Positions 18,718-27,420 of a DNA stretch of 64,000 nucleotides are shown in pieces (position 1 is the stretch's first letter; every line of letters begins with the position of its first letter). Under the pieces are notes generated by a model that made no database searches, was not told the DNA's origin, and worked only from the letters and a program-made list of their open reading frames with translations. This DNA comes from Pararobbsia alpina_A. GTDB taxonomy: Bacteria > Pseudomonadota > Gammaproteobacteria > Burkholderiales > Burkholderiaceae. The translations under genes were made by a program, and so were the position numbers. The stretch is taken from assembly GCF_965118125.1 (NCBI RefSeq), contig NZ_OZ221287.1, forward strand, positions 2,852,001 through 2,916,000, written 5' to 3'.

Positions 18718-19347
18718 TCAGCCGCCCAGCGCGTCGAGCTTGAACTGAATCAGTTGCTTCTGGCTTGCGTCCATATCGCCGGTCGCGGCCAGTGCAGCCT
18801 TGTAAGCGGAGCGTGCGTCGTCGTTCTTGCCTTCGGCGGCGAGCAGGTCGCCACGGCGATCGGCATACAGCCCCTTGAAGGCCGCCGACGGCTCGTCAGC
18901 CAGCAACTTCAGGCCGCCCGCGTAATCCTTCTGATCGAGCAGGATGCCGGCGAGGCGCAGTTTCGCGATTTCGCGGTATTCGCCGTCCTTCGCGTGGTCG
19001 ATCGCCCATTGCAGCTGCGTCTTCGCGCCGTCGATATCCGACCCGAGATACAGCGCGCGTGCAGCCTGCAGCGCCGTCATCTGCGCATACGGCGTATGCG
19101 CGTAGTCGTCTTCCATGCGCTTGGCGACATCGGTTACACGACCCTTGTCACCCGCGGTAACAGCCTGCTGCACCGCTTCGTACAGCTGCGAGGCCTTGGC
19201 GGTCTGCTTGCGTTGCCAGTAGTTCCAGCCATTGAAACCGGCCGCAATCAGCAACGCGATGAGCACGACCCAGGTGATCGCATTGCCCCAACGCGCCCAC
19301 CATGCCTTCAGCTCTTCTAGTGTTTCCTGCTCTTCGTGATAACTCAT
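18718..19347 (-). CDS. yfgM: YfgM-like membrane-anchored tetratricopeptide protein
   Basis: 209 residues from MSYHEEQETLEELKAWW at 19347. One membrane helix lies near residues 22-42 (ITWVVLIALLIAAGFNGW), followed by periplasmic helical repeats rich in Ala and Leu that resemble tetratricopeptide repeats (for example QMTALQAARALYLGSDIDGA). YfgM/ancillary SecYEG proteins sit in the inner membrane and work with the PpiD chaperone on exported proteins. The gene lies between hisS and bamB, the usual position. An ATG two codons upstream is also possible. The symbol is used by family and context; biochemical equivalence is assumed. Confidence 0.88.
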   Translation of the reverse strand: MSYHEEQETLEELKAWWARWGNAITWVVLIALLIAAGFNGWNYWQRKQTAKASQLYEAVQQAVTAGDKGRVTDVAKRMEDDYAHTPYAQMTALQAARALYLGSDIDGAKTQLQWAIDHAKDGEYREIAKLRLAGILLDQKDYAGGLKLLADEPSAAFKGLYADRRGDLLAAEGKNDDARSAYKAALAATGDMDASQKQLIQFKLDALGG

Positions 19348-19504
19348 GCGCAACTTTCCGTCGGTCGGTCTCTTGGGTCGATCTTATCGGTATCGCGAAA
19401 CAGCACGCGATGTCCGGCGGCATCACGCAAGGCGGTGCGGCGCTGTGCGCCCCACCGCTCTGCGCGTCTTCGCGGTCACTCGGTTGTGATCATCCGGTTC
19501 GCGG

Positions 19505-20842
19505 TCACTCGTCGTCGTCGACGGTCGCAACCATCGCGTCGATCAGGAACTCGATGAGCTGGTCAGCGGGCACTTCGGCCTGATTCTGGTTCGGCGCACC
19601 ATCGGCCGTTCCGCGCAGCGGCTTGACGCCGACCACACCCGCCTCGACTTCGCGGTCGCCAATGATAACCGCATAGGCAGCGCCACTGGCATCTGCGCGC
19701 TTCATCTGCGATTTGAAGCTCGCCGTCGCACCGTCCGCGCTGCAGTGGTAGACCACGTCGAGACCCGCGTCACGCAAGCGTTCCGCGGCGATCATGCCCT
19801 GCACGCGGGCCTTGTCACCCTGGTGCACGATATACACATCGCAACCCTCTTCCGCCGGGCCGAGATCGCCGTCCTTGAGCAATTCGATGATGCGTTCGAC
19901 ACCCAGCGCCCAGCCGCAGGCCGGCGTCGGCTTACCACCGAGCTGTTCGATCAGCGGATCGTAACGTCCGCCGCCGGCGATCGTGCCTTGCGAGCCCAGC
20001 TTGTCGGTGATCCATTCGAACACCGTCAGGTTGTAGTAATCCAGGCCACGCACCAGACGCGGGTTGATCGTGAACGGGATGTTGTTGGCCTTGAGCAGCG
20101 CCTGCAGACCATTGAAGTGCGCGAGCGACGCTTCGCCGAGGAAGTCGATCAGCTTCGGCGCATTGTTCGCGATCTCCTGCAGCTCCGGATTCTTTGTATC
20201 GAGCACGCGCAGCGGATTCGTATAAAGGCGGCGCTTGCCGTCTTCGTCGAGCTTGTCCTTGAACTGCTCGAGGTACGCGATGAGTTCCTTGCGGTGCGCG
20301 GCACGCTCCTCGGCTTCGCCGAGCGAGTTGATTTCAAGGCGCACGCCGGTCAGGCCGAGGTCGTCCCACAGGCGCTGGCACATCAGAATGATTTCCGCAT
20401 CCGCATCCGGGCCCGCGAACCCGAGCGCTTCGACGCCGACTTGATGGAACTGACGGTAACGGCCGCGCTGCGGCTTTTCGTGACGGAACATCGGGCCCGT
20501 GTACCACAGGCGCTTGGGGCCGTCGTACAGCAAGCTGTGTTCGATCGTCGCGCGCACCACCGCGGCCGTGTTCTCCGGACGCAGCGTCAAAGCCTCGCCA
20601 TTGAGCGAATCGGTGAAGCTGTACATCTCCTTTTCGACGATGTCGGTCACTTCGCCGATGCCGCGCGTAAAGAGATGCGTGCTCTCGACGATCGGCGTGC
20701 GGATGTTCTGGTACCCGTAGGCACGCAGCATCGAGCGCACGGTCGTCTCGAGGTGTTCCCACAACACGGATTCCTGCGGGAGGATGTCGTTCATCCCCTT
20801 CACGCCGGAAAGCTTGGCTAGCTTTTTATTCGAATCTGACAT
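19505..20842 (-). CDS. hisS: Histidyl-tRNA synthetase
   Basis: Charges tRNA-His. The class II core is complete: motif 1 region ENIRTPIVESTHLFTRGIGE, motif 2 around TGPMFRHEKPQRGRYRQFHQ, the histidine-specific block LVRGLDYYNLTVFEWI, and motif 3 GWALGVERI. A C-terminal anticodon-binding domain of about 100 residues follows and ends in an acidic DDE. The start is either the ATG at 20851 or MSDSNKKLAKLSGVKGMND at 20842 (445 residues), which I prefer. It is distinct from hisZ at 10.0 kb, which lacks the anticodon-binding domain. It lies 17 bases after ispG, so the two are co-transcribed. Confidence 0.97.
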   Translation of the reverse strand: MSDSNKKLAKLSGVKGMNDILPQESVLWEHLETTVRSMLRAYGYQNIRTPIVESTHLFTRGIGEVTDIVEKEMYSFTDSLNGEALTLRPENTAAVVRATIEHSLLYDGPKRLWYTGPMFRHEKPQRGRYRQFHQVGVEALGFAGPDADAEIILMCQRLWDDLGLTGVRLEINSLGEAEERAAHRKELIAYLEQFKDKLDEDGKRRLYTNPLRVLDTKNPELQEIANNAPKLIDFLGEASLAHFNGLQALLKANNIPFTINPRLVRGLDYYNLTVFEWITDKLGSQGTIAGGGRYDPLIEQLGGKPTPACGWALGVERIIELLKDGDLGPAEEGCDVYIVHQGDKARVQGMIAAERLRDAGLDVVYHCSADGATASFKSQMKRADASGAAYAVIIGDREVEAGVVGVKPLRGTADGAPNQNQAEVPADQLIEFLIDAMVATVDDDE

Positions 20843-20859
20843 GTCACTCACGAGGGAAC

Positions 20860-22152
20860 TTAGGCCGCGGGCGCGGTTTGATTGGCAACAGCCTGCTCAG
20901 CCGGCGTGCCGTACGTCCGGACGACGTAGTCGTCAACGATCTTCTGGAAGTCTCGCACGATATGCTCGCCACGCAGGGTGGCGAACTTGACGCCGTCGAC
21001 GAACACCGGGGCCGCCGGATTTTCGCCGGTGCCCGGCAGGCTGATCCCGATATTGGCGTGCTTCGATTCGCCCGGGCCGTTCACGATGCAACCCATCACG
21101 GCGACGTTCATGTCGGCGACGCGCGGATACTGCGTGCGCCACACGGGCATCTGGTTGCGCAGGTAGCTCTGGATATCCGATGCGAGCTCCTGGAACACCG
21201 TGCTCGTCGTGCGGCCGCAGCCCGGACACGCGATAACCATCGGCGTGAACGCGCGCAGGCCCATGGTCTGCAGGATTTCCTGGCCGACGATGACTTCGCC
21301 CGTGCGCGATGCGCCCGGCTCCGGCGTCAGCGAAATACGGATCGTGTCGCCGATGCCTTCCTGCAGCAGCACCGACAGCGCTGCCGTCGAGGCGACGATG
21401 CCCTTGGAGCCCATCCCCGCTTCGGTCAGGCCGAGGTGCAGTGCATAGTCGCAACGGCGGCCCAGTTCGCGGTAGACCGCGATCAGGTCCTGCACGCCGC
21501 TGACCTTGCACGACAGGATGATGTGGTCACGGCCGAGGCCGATTTCCTCTGCACGCTGGGCCGACGAAATCGCCGACTGGATCAGCGCTTCGTACATGAC
21601 GCTCGCGGCGCCCCACGGCTCGGCGCGCTGTGCGTTTTCGTCCATCATGCGCGCGAGCAGATCCTGGTCGAGGCTGCCCCAGTTCACGCCAATGCGCACC
21701 GGCTTGTCGTACTTGATCGCCGTTTCGATCATTTCGGCAAACTGCGTATCGCGTTTCGCGCCCTTGCCGACATTGCCCGGGTTGATCCGGTACTTCGACA
21801 ACGACTCCGCGCAGCCCGGATGGTCACGCAGCAACTGATGGCCGTTGTAATGGAAGTCGCCCACGAGCGGCACCGACACGCCCATGCGGTCGAGCTGCGC
21901 GCGAATGGCCGGCACTGCGGCGGCGGCTTCAGGGGTGTCGACCGTGATACGCACGACTTCCGAGCCCGCCTGCGCGAGTTCCTTGACCTGGATCGCGGTG
22001 CCGATCGCATCGGAAGTGTCGGTATTGGTCATCGACTGCACGCGCACCGGTGCATCGCCGCCGACCATGACTACGTTATCGCCCCACTTGATCGCGACGC
22101 CATGGGACTTGCGACGCGCCAGCGGACCACCAAAAACCGGTTGTTGCGACAT
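20860..22152 (-). CDS. ispG: 4-hydroxy-3-methylbut-2-enyl diphosphate synthase
   Basis: 430 residues. Catalyses the sixth step of the non-mevalonate isoprenoid pathway using a [4Fe-4S] cluster. The cluster cysteines appear in ACPGCGRT and in MGCIVNGPGE, both in the C-terminal third. The N-terminal TIM-barrel half carries VGGDAPVRVQSMTNTDT and INPGNVGKGAKRD. The length exceeds the E. coli enzyme because of an insert between barrel and cluster domain, which is common in betaproteobacteria. The tail after DYVVRTYGTPAEQ is Ala/Thr-rich. It follows rodZ and precedes hisS. Confidence 0.96.
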   Translation of the reverse strand: MSQQPVFGGPLARRKSHGVAIKWGDNVVMVGGDAPVRVQSMTNTDTSDAIGTAIQVKELAQAGSEVVRITVDTPEAAAAVPAIRAQLDRMGVSVPLVGDFHYNGHQLLRDHPGCAESLSKYRINPGNVGKGAKRDTQFAEMIETAIKYDKPVRIGVNWGSLDQDLLARMMDENAQRAEPWGAASVMYEALIQSAISSAQRAEEIGLGRDHIILSCKVSGVQDLIAVYRELGRRCDYALHLGLTEAGMGSKGIVASTAALSVLLQEGIGDTIRISLTPEPGASRTGEVIVGQEILQTMGLRAFTPMVIACPGCGRTTSTVFQELASDIQSYLRNQMPVWRTQYPRVADMNVAVMGCIVNGPGESKHANIGISLPGTGENPAAPVFVDGVKFATLRGEHIVRDFQKIVDDYVVRTYGTPAEQAVANQTAPAA

Positions 22153-22239
22153 TACGAGACTTCTCCATATACAGGCGCCCCTTGCGCGACAAGCTCTGCG
22201 TCAAGGGGCACAAGCCGCCAGCGGCGGCCGAAAACAGGT

Positions 22240-23664
22240 TCAGGGCAGCGTGAACCGCGCGACATTGCCCTTTGCGTTTGCGTATTTTGACGGATCCACC
22301 GCAGCGCCGTTGACTTCGAGCGAATCGACGCCCTTGTTGTTACCAATGACGAACTGCAGCGGCGGCTTGCCGACCGCGTCCTTGGCGTCGCCCGAGTGCA
22401 TCAGGCCCGACAGGACTTCCTTGCCGGTCGCGTCCTTCACGCTAACCCAGCTATCGGCACTCACGCTTATATGAATCGACTGTTGACCTTCAGCCGGCTC
22501 AGGCGGCGCGCTGGCTGCTGCGGCCGCAGCGGCCTTCGCCGATGCACTTGCGCCAGCAGTCGCTGCCGCGGCGCTTGCCGCGGCCGGCGTCGATCCGGCA
22601 CCCGCGACGGCGGCCAGCGTCTGCGCTGCCGGCGACGAAGCGGCCGGTGCCGGCGATTGTGCCGAGGCCGTGGCGCTACCCGCGGCAGGCGCGGCCGCAT
22701 TCGTATCGGCCGGTGCCTGCGTGTCGGATGCTGCGCCCGGGGCGTCGCCCGACGCTTCAGCCGGTGCGTCGGCAGCCGACGCGCCCGAGGCCGCAGCGGC
22801 GCTGGCGCCGACAGCCGGTTCGGTCATCGGCTTGAGCTTGGCGAGCCATGCCGACGGCTCGGTGCCGTTGCGATAGAGCAGCAGCACGACCACCGCCAAC
22901 ACGATCGCGCCGATGCCCCACACCCACGGACGACGCTTCGGCGGCCCGCTCAGTGACATCGTCGTGGCCTTGCCCGCACGGGGCAGACCACCGCCGCGCG
23001 ACGCCGGCATCGACAGATCCTGCTCGATCGGCCCCGTCGATTGGCGCAGCGCACCCGTCAGCGGAGCGGCGTCCACGCCGAGCAGCTTCGCGTACGCGCG
23101 AATCACGCCCAGCGTAAAGGTCATGTCCGGGAGCAGCGAGAGATCGCCCGCCTCGATGGCGCGGAGTTTATTCGGCGGCACCTTGAGTCGCGTCGAAACG
23201 TCCTCGATCGACCAGCGGCGCGATTCGCGCAGGTGCGACAGACGTGCACCGACCGCGCCAGGCGATGTCAGCGGCGCGTCGGGCGCCGACTCTCGCGGTG
23301 CCGGTTGCGGCGGCACGGGTTGCGTCACGGCGGCGGGCACGTCTTCGTGCGCCTGAACCGTGCTGTCCGGTGCAGGGGCATCGTCGCCTTGCGCCTGGGC
23401 ATGCGTGTCCTGCGCCGGGACGTCATCACCGTGTGCCTCGACATGCGTGTCCGATGCCTGGGCGTCGTCACCTTCCGCCGGGGCGTGCGTGTCCGGCGCC
23501 TGGACGCCGTGGTCCTCATGCGCGGCTACATCGCCCGTCTCACTCGCGGGCGCCTGCGGGGTCGTCTCGTCGGCAACGTGAGCCTCGTTCGCATCGTTGG
23601 CGGCCAGTCGCCGCCCATCGGCGGCGATGGCGTCCTGTGACGCCGGATGCGGCTTGTTACTCAT
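22240..23664 (-). CDS. rodZ: RodZ-like cell-shape protein (HTH, membrane helix, DUF4115)
   Basis: 474 residues. A helix-turn-helix domain lies at about 137-205 (LSHLRESRRWSIEDVSTRLK, AIEAGDLSLLP). A basic linker and a single membrane helix follow (WVWGIGAIVLAVVVLLLY), then an Ala/Pro/Ser-rich linker of about 110 residues, and a C-terminal DUF4115 domain (SIHISVSADSWVSVKDATG). RodZ links the MreB cytoskeleton to the cell-wall machinery. Odd here is the 130-residue extension before the HTH, acidic, His-rich and made partly of repeats. The start overlaps the pilW stop by eight bases, so translation is probably coupled. Identity rests on architecture and the rlmN-pilW-rodZ-ispG order. Confidence 0.9.
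   Translation of the reverse strand: MSNKPHPASQDAIAADGRRLAANDANEAHVADETTPQAPASETGDVAAHEDHGVQAPDTHAPAEGDDAQASDTHVEAHGDDVPAQDTHAQAQGDDAPAPDSTVQAHEDVPAAVTQPVPPQPAPRESAPDAPLTSPGAVGARLSHLRESRRWSIEDVSTRLKVPPNKLRAIEAGDLSLLPDMTFTLGVIRAYAKLLGVDAAPLTGALRQSTGPIEQDLSMPASRGGGLPRAGKATTMSLSGPPKRRPWVWGIGAIVLAVVVLLLYRNGTEPSAWLAKLKPMTEPAVGASAAAASGASAADAPAEASGDAPGAASDTQAPADTNAAAPAAGSATASAQSPAPAASSPAAQTLAAVAGAGSTPAAASAAAATAGASASAKAAAAAAASAPPEPAEGQQSIHISVSADSWVSVKDATGKEVLSGLMHSGDAKDAVGKPPLQFVIGNNKGVDSLEVNGAAVDPSKYANAKGNVARFTLP
23331..23499 (-). repeat. Four imperfect 14-residue repeats in the RodZ N terminus
   Basis: Residues about 56-111 of the RodZ-like protein consist of four near-copies of a unit whose core is DTH-x-x-A-x-GDD: APDTHAPAEGDDAQ, ASDTHVEAHGDDVP, AQDTHAQAQGDDAP and APDSTVQAHEDVPA. 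At the DNA level the copies have diverged, so this is an old expansion. Confidence 0.8.
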
Positions 23665-24454
23665 CCCGTAATTCCTCGCTCGAATATTCTTGTCTGGTGC
23701 GACGATCCATCGTGCCGCCAGTCGCCTGTTGCGACTGCCCCGTGCGGCCGTCGTTCAATGGCTTCCCAATCGGGTCGGAAGCAGCCGAATTGTCTATCGC
23801 AATGCTTTGCGCATGCAACTGGCCGATTTCGACTCGTGTGGCATTTGGCGCCTTGCCAGACTCACCTGACACACATTCGCCCATTCGCTCGCATCGGAAA
23901 TTCGCATAATTCGCCGCGAGCACCGGATCGACGCGGCCTTGAAAAGCGGCCGCCTCTGCCGCGAGCGCGCGATCGAAGAACGCCTCCGCGCGATCAAACT
24001 CCCCACGCCGCAGTGCCACAAGCGCCAGCAGGTGCGCGGCGTCGCGACTCCCTGCATCGATCCTCAATGCCTGGTTCGACTCGTCCTCGGCCAGATCGAT
24101 CGCGCCGCCCTGAAAGTAAACGCGCGCCAGTTCCGTGTGAACCGCCGCGTGCCACGCCACAGCCTTGTCGGCGCCGGGTTCTGCTGCGGTGAAGCCGCCG
24201 ACATTCAAACCTGCGGTGTAGGAATCTGGGGCAGGCCAACCTGCAGCCAGCACGCCGGCCGCAGGCAGCCACGGCGCCAAACCCGGCTCGGCAGCATGCG
24301 CCATGCCCGTCAGCGTCAGTGCCGCAAACGCCGCCACTGTCGCCAGGCCCTGTCTCTTCGCCATCGTCAGCCGCAGCGCCACCCTCACACATCGACGCGC
24401 CCATGCATCCACCGGGAGTGTCGACGATGCCGGACGGCGCCGGTTGACGATCAT
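23657..24454 (-). CDS. pilW: Shortened PilW/PilF-like tetratricopeptide protein
   Basis: 265 residues from the ATG at 24454, which overlaps the rlmN stop as ATGA. An internal ATG at 24364 begins a clean signal peptide (MAKRQGLATVAAFAALTLTG, then MAHA), and could be the true start. Two helical repeats follow (ELARVYFQGGAIDLAEDESN and ALRRGEFDRAEAFFDRAL), then a remnant of the usual NNYGWFLC block (ANYANFRCERMGEC). Family members normally continue with several more repeats of pilotin type; here the end is an unrelated polar tail. The lipobox cysteine of pilotins is also missing. PilW/PilF helps assemble the type IV pilus secretin. The name rests on position between rlmN and rodZ plus partial similarity. 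Confidence 0.7.
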   Translation of the reverse strand: MIVNRRRPASSTLPVDAWARRCVRVALRLTMAKRQGLATVAAFAALTLTGMAHAAEPGLAPWLPAAGVLAAGWPAPDSYTAGLNVGGFTAAEPGADKAVAWHAAVHTELARVYFQGGAIDLAEDESNQALRIDAGSRDAAHLLALVALRRGEFDRAEAFFDRALAAEAAAFQGRVDPVLAANYANFRCERMGECVSGESGKAPNATRVEIGQLHAQSIAIDNSAASDPIGKPLNDGRTGQSQQATGGTMDRRTRQEYSSEELRDE

Positions 24455-25602
24455 ACCGCGCGCACCTCGATGACCTTCGATCCGTTTTGCCCCTGGCGTT
24501 GCGATCGCTGCGCGAGCCGCGTGCGGTCCTTGACCTCGCCGGCCAGCTGACCACACGCTGCGTCGATGTCATCGCCGCGCGTCTTGCGGATGGTAGTCAC
24601 GAGTCCGGCGTCCTGCAGAATCTGCGAAAACGCCTTGATGCGGTCGTTCTTCGAACGCAGCAGCCCCGACTCGGGGAACGGATTGAACGGAATCAGGTTG
24701 AGCTTGCAAGGCACGTCGCGCGTCAGCGCGATGAGCTCGCGGGCATGCGCGTCGGTGTCGTTGACGCCGTCGAGCATGCAGTATTCGAACGTAATGAAAT
24801 CGCGCGGCGCGACTTCAAGGTAGCGCTGGCAAGCCGCCATCAGCTCGCGCAGCGGATATTTCCGGTTCAGCGGCACGAGATCGTCGCGCAGCGCGTCATT
24901 GGGAGCGTGCAGCGAGACCGCCAGCGCTACCGGCACTTCGGCGCCGAGGCGATCCATCATGGGCACCACGCCCGAGGTCGACACGGTCACGCGCCGGCGC
25001 GACATGCCATAGGCGTTGTCGTCGAGCATCAGGCGCAATGCCGGTACCAGCGCATCGAAATTGAGCAGCGGCTCGCCCATACCCATCATCACGACGTTGG
25101 TGATCACGCGCTGGTCGGCGCCTTCCCGGCCGCCACCAGCGCCCAGCGAGCGGCGCAGCATGTGTTCGGCCATCCAGAGCTGGCCGATGATCTCGCCGGT
25201 GCTCAGATTGCGGTTAAAGCCCTGTTTGCCCGTCGAGCAAAAGCGGCAATTGACCGCGCAGCCCGCCTGCGACGACACGCACAGCGTGCCGCGGGTTTCT
25301 TCGGGAATGAAAACGGTCTCGACCGCGTTGCCGTTGCCGACGTCCACGAGCCATTTGCGCGTGCCATCGGACGACACGTGGTCGCTGATAATCGACGGCG
25401 CGACGATTTCCGCGCGCGTCTGCAATTTTTCCCGCAATGATTTTGCGAGGTCGGTCATGCCATCGAAGCTCGAGGCTCCGAATTGATGGATCCAGCGCTG
25501 GAGCTGCTTCGCGCGAAACGGTTTCTCGTTCAGGCTCGCGCAATATGCGACCAGTCCGGTCGCATCGAAATCCAGCAAATTCACGGTTTCAGCGTTCGCC
25601 AT
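24451..25602 (-). CDS. rlmN: 23S rRNA A2503 / tRNA A37 C2-methyltransferase RlmN
   Basis: 383 residues from MANAETVNLLDFD at 25602; an ATG three codons upstream is also available. The radical-SAM cluster motif CxxxCxxC is intact in GCAVNCRFCSTGKQG. The GEPLLNFD and TVSTSGVVP segments and the C-terminal catalytic cysteine region (DIDAACGQLAGE) are present. RlmN methylates C2 of adenosine 2503 in 23S rRNA and A37 in some tRNAs. Translation of pilW is coupled to its stop through ATGA. The tail after the cysteine is basic. It stands downstream of ndk. Confidence 0.97.
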   Translation of the reverse strand: MANAETVNLLDFDATGLVAYCASLNEKPFRAKQLQRWIHQFGASSFDGMTDLAKSLREKLQTRAEIVAPSIISDHVSSDGTRKWLVDVGNGNAVETVFIPEETRGTLCVSSQAGCAVNCRFCSTGKQGFNRNLSTGEIIGQLWMAEHMLRRSLGAGGGREGADQRVITNVVMMGMGEPLLNFDALVPALRLMLDDNAYGMSRRRVTVSTSGVVPMMDRLGAEVPVALAVSLHAPNDALRDDLVPLNRKYPLRELMAACQRYLEVAPRDFITFEYCMLDGVNDTDAHARELIALTRDVPCKLNLIPFNPFPESGLLRSKNDRIKAFSQILQDAGLVTTIRKTRGDDIDAACGQLAGEVKDRTRLAQRSQRQGQNGSKVIEVRAV

Positions 25603-25729
25603 ATCGATCACCTGCGTGTTTCGCGGTTCCGGCGCCTGCGCAGTTCGCAGGCACCGGTTCCTGTTCCGTCATGACGGCCGGTCGGGTGGGCGCTCGCACT
25701 ACCGTGACCGGCTCGTCGTCTCTCGCGGA

Positions 25730-26155
25730 TTAACGCGAGTAGATGTTGGCTTCCGGGAAGAAGAAGGCGATTTCGACCTTCGCCGTTTCCGGAGCGTCCG
25801 AACCGTGAACAGCGTTCGCATCGATGCTGTCTGCGAAGTCTGCACGGATCGTGCCCTTGTCGGCCTTCTTCGGGTCCGTCGCGCCCATCAGGTCGCGATT
25901 CTTGCCGATAGCGCCTTCGCCTTCGAGAACCGACACGACCACCGGGCCGGACAGCATGAAATCAACGAGGTCCTTGAAGAACGGGCGTTGTGCGTGCACG
26001 CCGTAGAACTTCTCGGCTTCCGCACGCGACAATTGGGTCATCTTGGTCGCGACGACCGTCAGGCCCGCGCCTTCGAAGCGGCTCAGAATCTGGCCGACAA
26101 CGTTCTTTGCGACAGCGTCAGGCTTAATGATCGACAGGGTGCGTTCGAGCGCCAT
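25730..26155 (-). CDS. ndk: Nucleoside diphosphate kinase
   Basis: 141 residues from MALERTLSIIKPDAVAKN at 26155. The active-site histidine lies in NAVHGSDAPE and the nucleotide-binding GATDPKKA is intact. The enzyme transfers the gamma phosphate between nucleoside triphosphates and diphosphates and balances NTP pools. The frame runs open for four more codons, but the conserved start is MALERTL. It is the first gene of the minus-strand block that continues into rlmN, with about 127 bases between them. Confidence 0.98.
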   Translation of the reverse strand: MALERTLSIIKPDAVAKNVVGQILSRFEGAGLTVVATKMTQLSRAEAEKFYGVHAQRPFFKDLVDFMLSGPVVVSVLEGEGAIGKNRDLMGATDPKKADKGTIRADFADSIDANAVHGSDAPETAKVEIAFFFPEANIYSR

Positions 26156-26619
26156 TAAAAGCTCCAAATAAATAAGAAGTTACGTTCCTAAACGAACCCG
26201 GCATTCTAACACCAACGCGGGTCGGCCCGTGAAGGCTCCTGCACCGCATTGTGGCCTTGTCCGGCGCGACCGGGCACTCGGCCGGTCGGCCAGCCCCGCC
26301 ATCGCGCCCCGTTTACGAAGTCTTTACCCCCCTTTAAGTACGCTTTAAGTAATATCTGCGCATCATTCATTCAACTTCAGTACGTTTGATCGATACAGCC
26401 AGCGCGTGCTGGACCGTCTCACAACACGGTACACTGAGCGCAAGGTGCGATGAATGCAATCGGCGACCGCCCGCGCGAAAGCGCACGAGCGGCCCCGGCC
26501 AGACAAGCATCGCAAGCCCGCGTGGCGTGAGCCCGCAAGGCAGCGCGGCGTGGAACGCAGTCGGCGGGCACCGGTCCAACGAACTGAAAATATTGGTCGT
26601 ACAACCAGGAGTACACCTC
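26156..26619. other. Divergent intergenic region between ndk and the Bax-inhibitor gene
   Basis: 464 bases with no convincing gene. It must hold the promoters of both flanking genes. A direct repeat CTTTAAGTA occurs at 26332-26340 and 26343-26351. A ribosome-binding site (CAGGAG) lies just before the ATG at 26620. I cannot assign -10 and -35 boxes with confidence. Confidence 0.6.
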
Positions 26620-27324
26620 ATGAGCGACTTTCGAACTTACGATCTAGGCCGTACGGGCGTGAGCTCGGTTGCGACGCGCAACCGCGTGCTGCGCAATACG
26701 TATTGGCTGCTTGCACTGTCGATGATCCCGACGGTGCTGGGTGCTTGGATTGGCATCGTGACGGGATTCGGCATGTTCGCCGGCACCAGCCCCGCGATGA
26801 CGTTCATTCTGTTCTTCGCCGTGGCGATGGGCCTGATCTTCGCGATCGAGCGCTTCCGGAACAGCGGCGTGGGTGTGGTGCTGCTACTCGCCTTTACGTT
26901 CTTCATGGGCCTGATGCTGTCTCGCCTGCTGAGCTTCGTGCTCGGCCTGGTCAACGGCCCGGCGCTGATCATGATGGCGTTCGGCGGCACGGCCGTGATT
27001 TTCGCGGCGATGGCAACGGTCGCCACGGTCAGCAAGCGCAACTTCGCCGGCCTCGGCCAGTGGCTGTTCATGGGCGTGATCGTGCTGCTCCTCGCGAGCT
27101 TCGCGAACATCTTCCTGCACCTGCCGGCGCTGATGCTGACGGTGTCGGTGCTCGCGATCGTGATCTTCTCGGCCTACATCCTGTTTGACGTGCAGAGCGT
27201 CGTGAACGGTGGCGAGACGAGCTATGTCAGCGCAACGCTGCGCATTTACCTCGACCTCTACAACATCTTTACGAACCTGCTCGCGATCCTGTCGATCTTC
27301 GGCGGCGGCGGAAACCGTAACTGA
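26620..27324 (+). CDS. Bax-inhibitor-1 family membrane protein (YbhL/YccA type)
   Basis: 234 residues with seven hydrophobic segments beginning at about residue 28 (NTYWLLALSMIPTVLGAW) and ending in a short polar tail GGGGNRN. The arrangement and the conserved acidic residue in the sixth segment region (FSAYILFDVQSVVNGGE) fit the UPF0005/BI-1 family. Relatives such as YccA interact with the FtsH protease; others act as pH-sensitive calcium leak channels. I choose the ATG at 26620 because it has a good Shine-Dalgarno sequence and MSDFRTYDLGR is typical. It is a single gene between divergent ndk and convergent rlmD. Confidence 0.92.
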   Translation: MSDFRTYDLGRTGVSSVATRNRVLRNTYWLLALSMIPTVLGAWIGIVTGFGMFAGTSPAMTFILFFAVAMGLIFAIERFRNSGVGVVLLLAFTFFMGLMLSRLLSFVLGLVNGPALIMMAFGGTAVIFAAMATVATVSKRNFAGLGQWLFMGVIVLLLASFANIFLHLPALMLTVSVLAIVIFSAYILFDVQSVVNGGETSYVSATLRIYLDLYNIFTNLLAILSIFGGGGNRN

Positions 27325-27360
27325 TGAGACTCCGGCTGCGCCCGCCGCAGCCGCTGAGCA

Positions 27361-27393
27361 AAAAAAAAAGCCGGCCTATGGCCGGCTTTTTTT
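27361..27393. terminator. Bidirectional terminator between the BI-1 gene and rlmD
   Basis: Nine A, then GCCGGCC (27370-27376), loop TAT, GGCCGGC (27380-27386), then seven T. A perfect seven-base GC stem with A and T tracts on both sides serves the two convergent genes. Confidence 0.92.
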
Positions 27394-27420
27394 GCGTCTG
27401 CGATAAGACTGAGTCGCAAC

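Noticed and set aside
23657..24454. A simple frameshift as the cause of the short pilW
   Set aside because: Neither of the other two minus-strand frames across the region continues the tetratricopeptide repeats, so a single base gain or loss does not restore the missing part.
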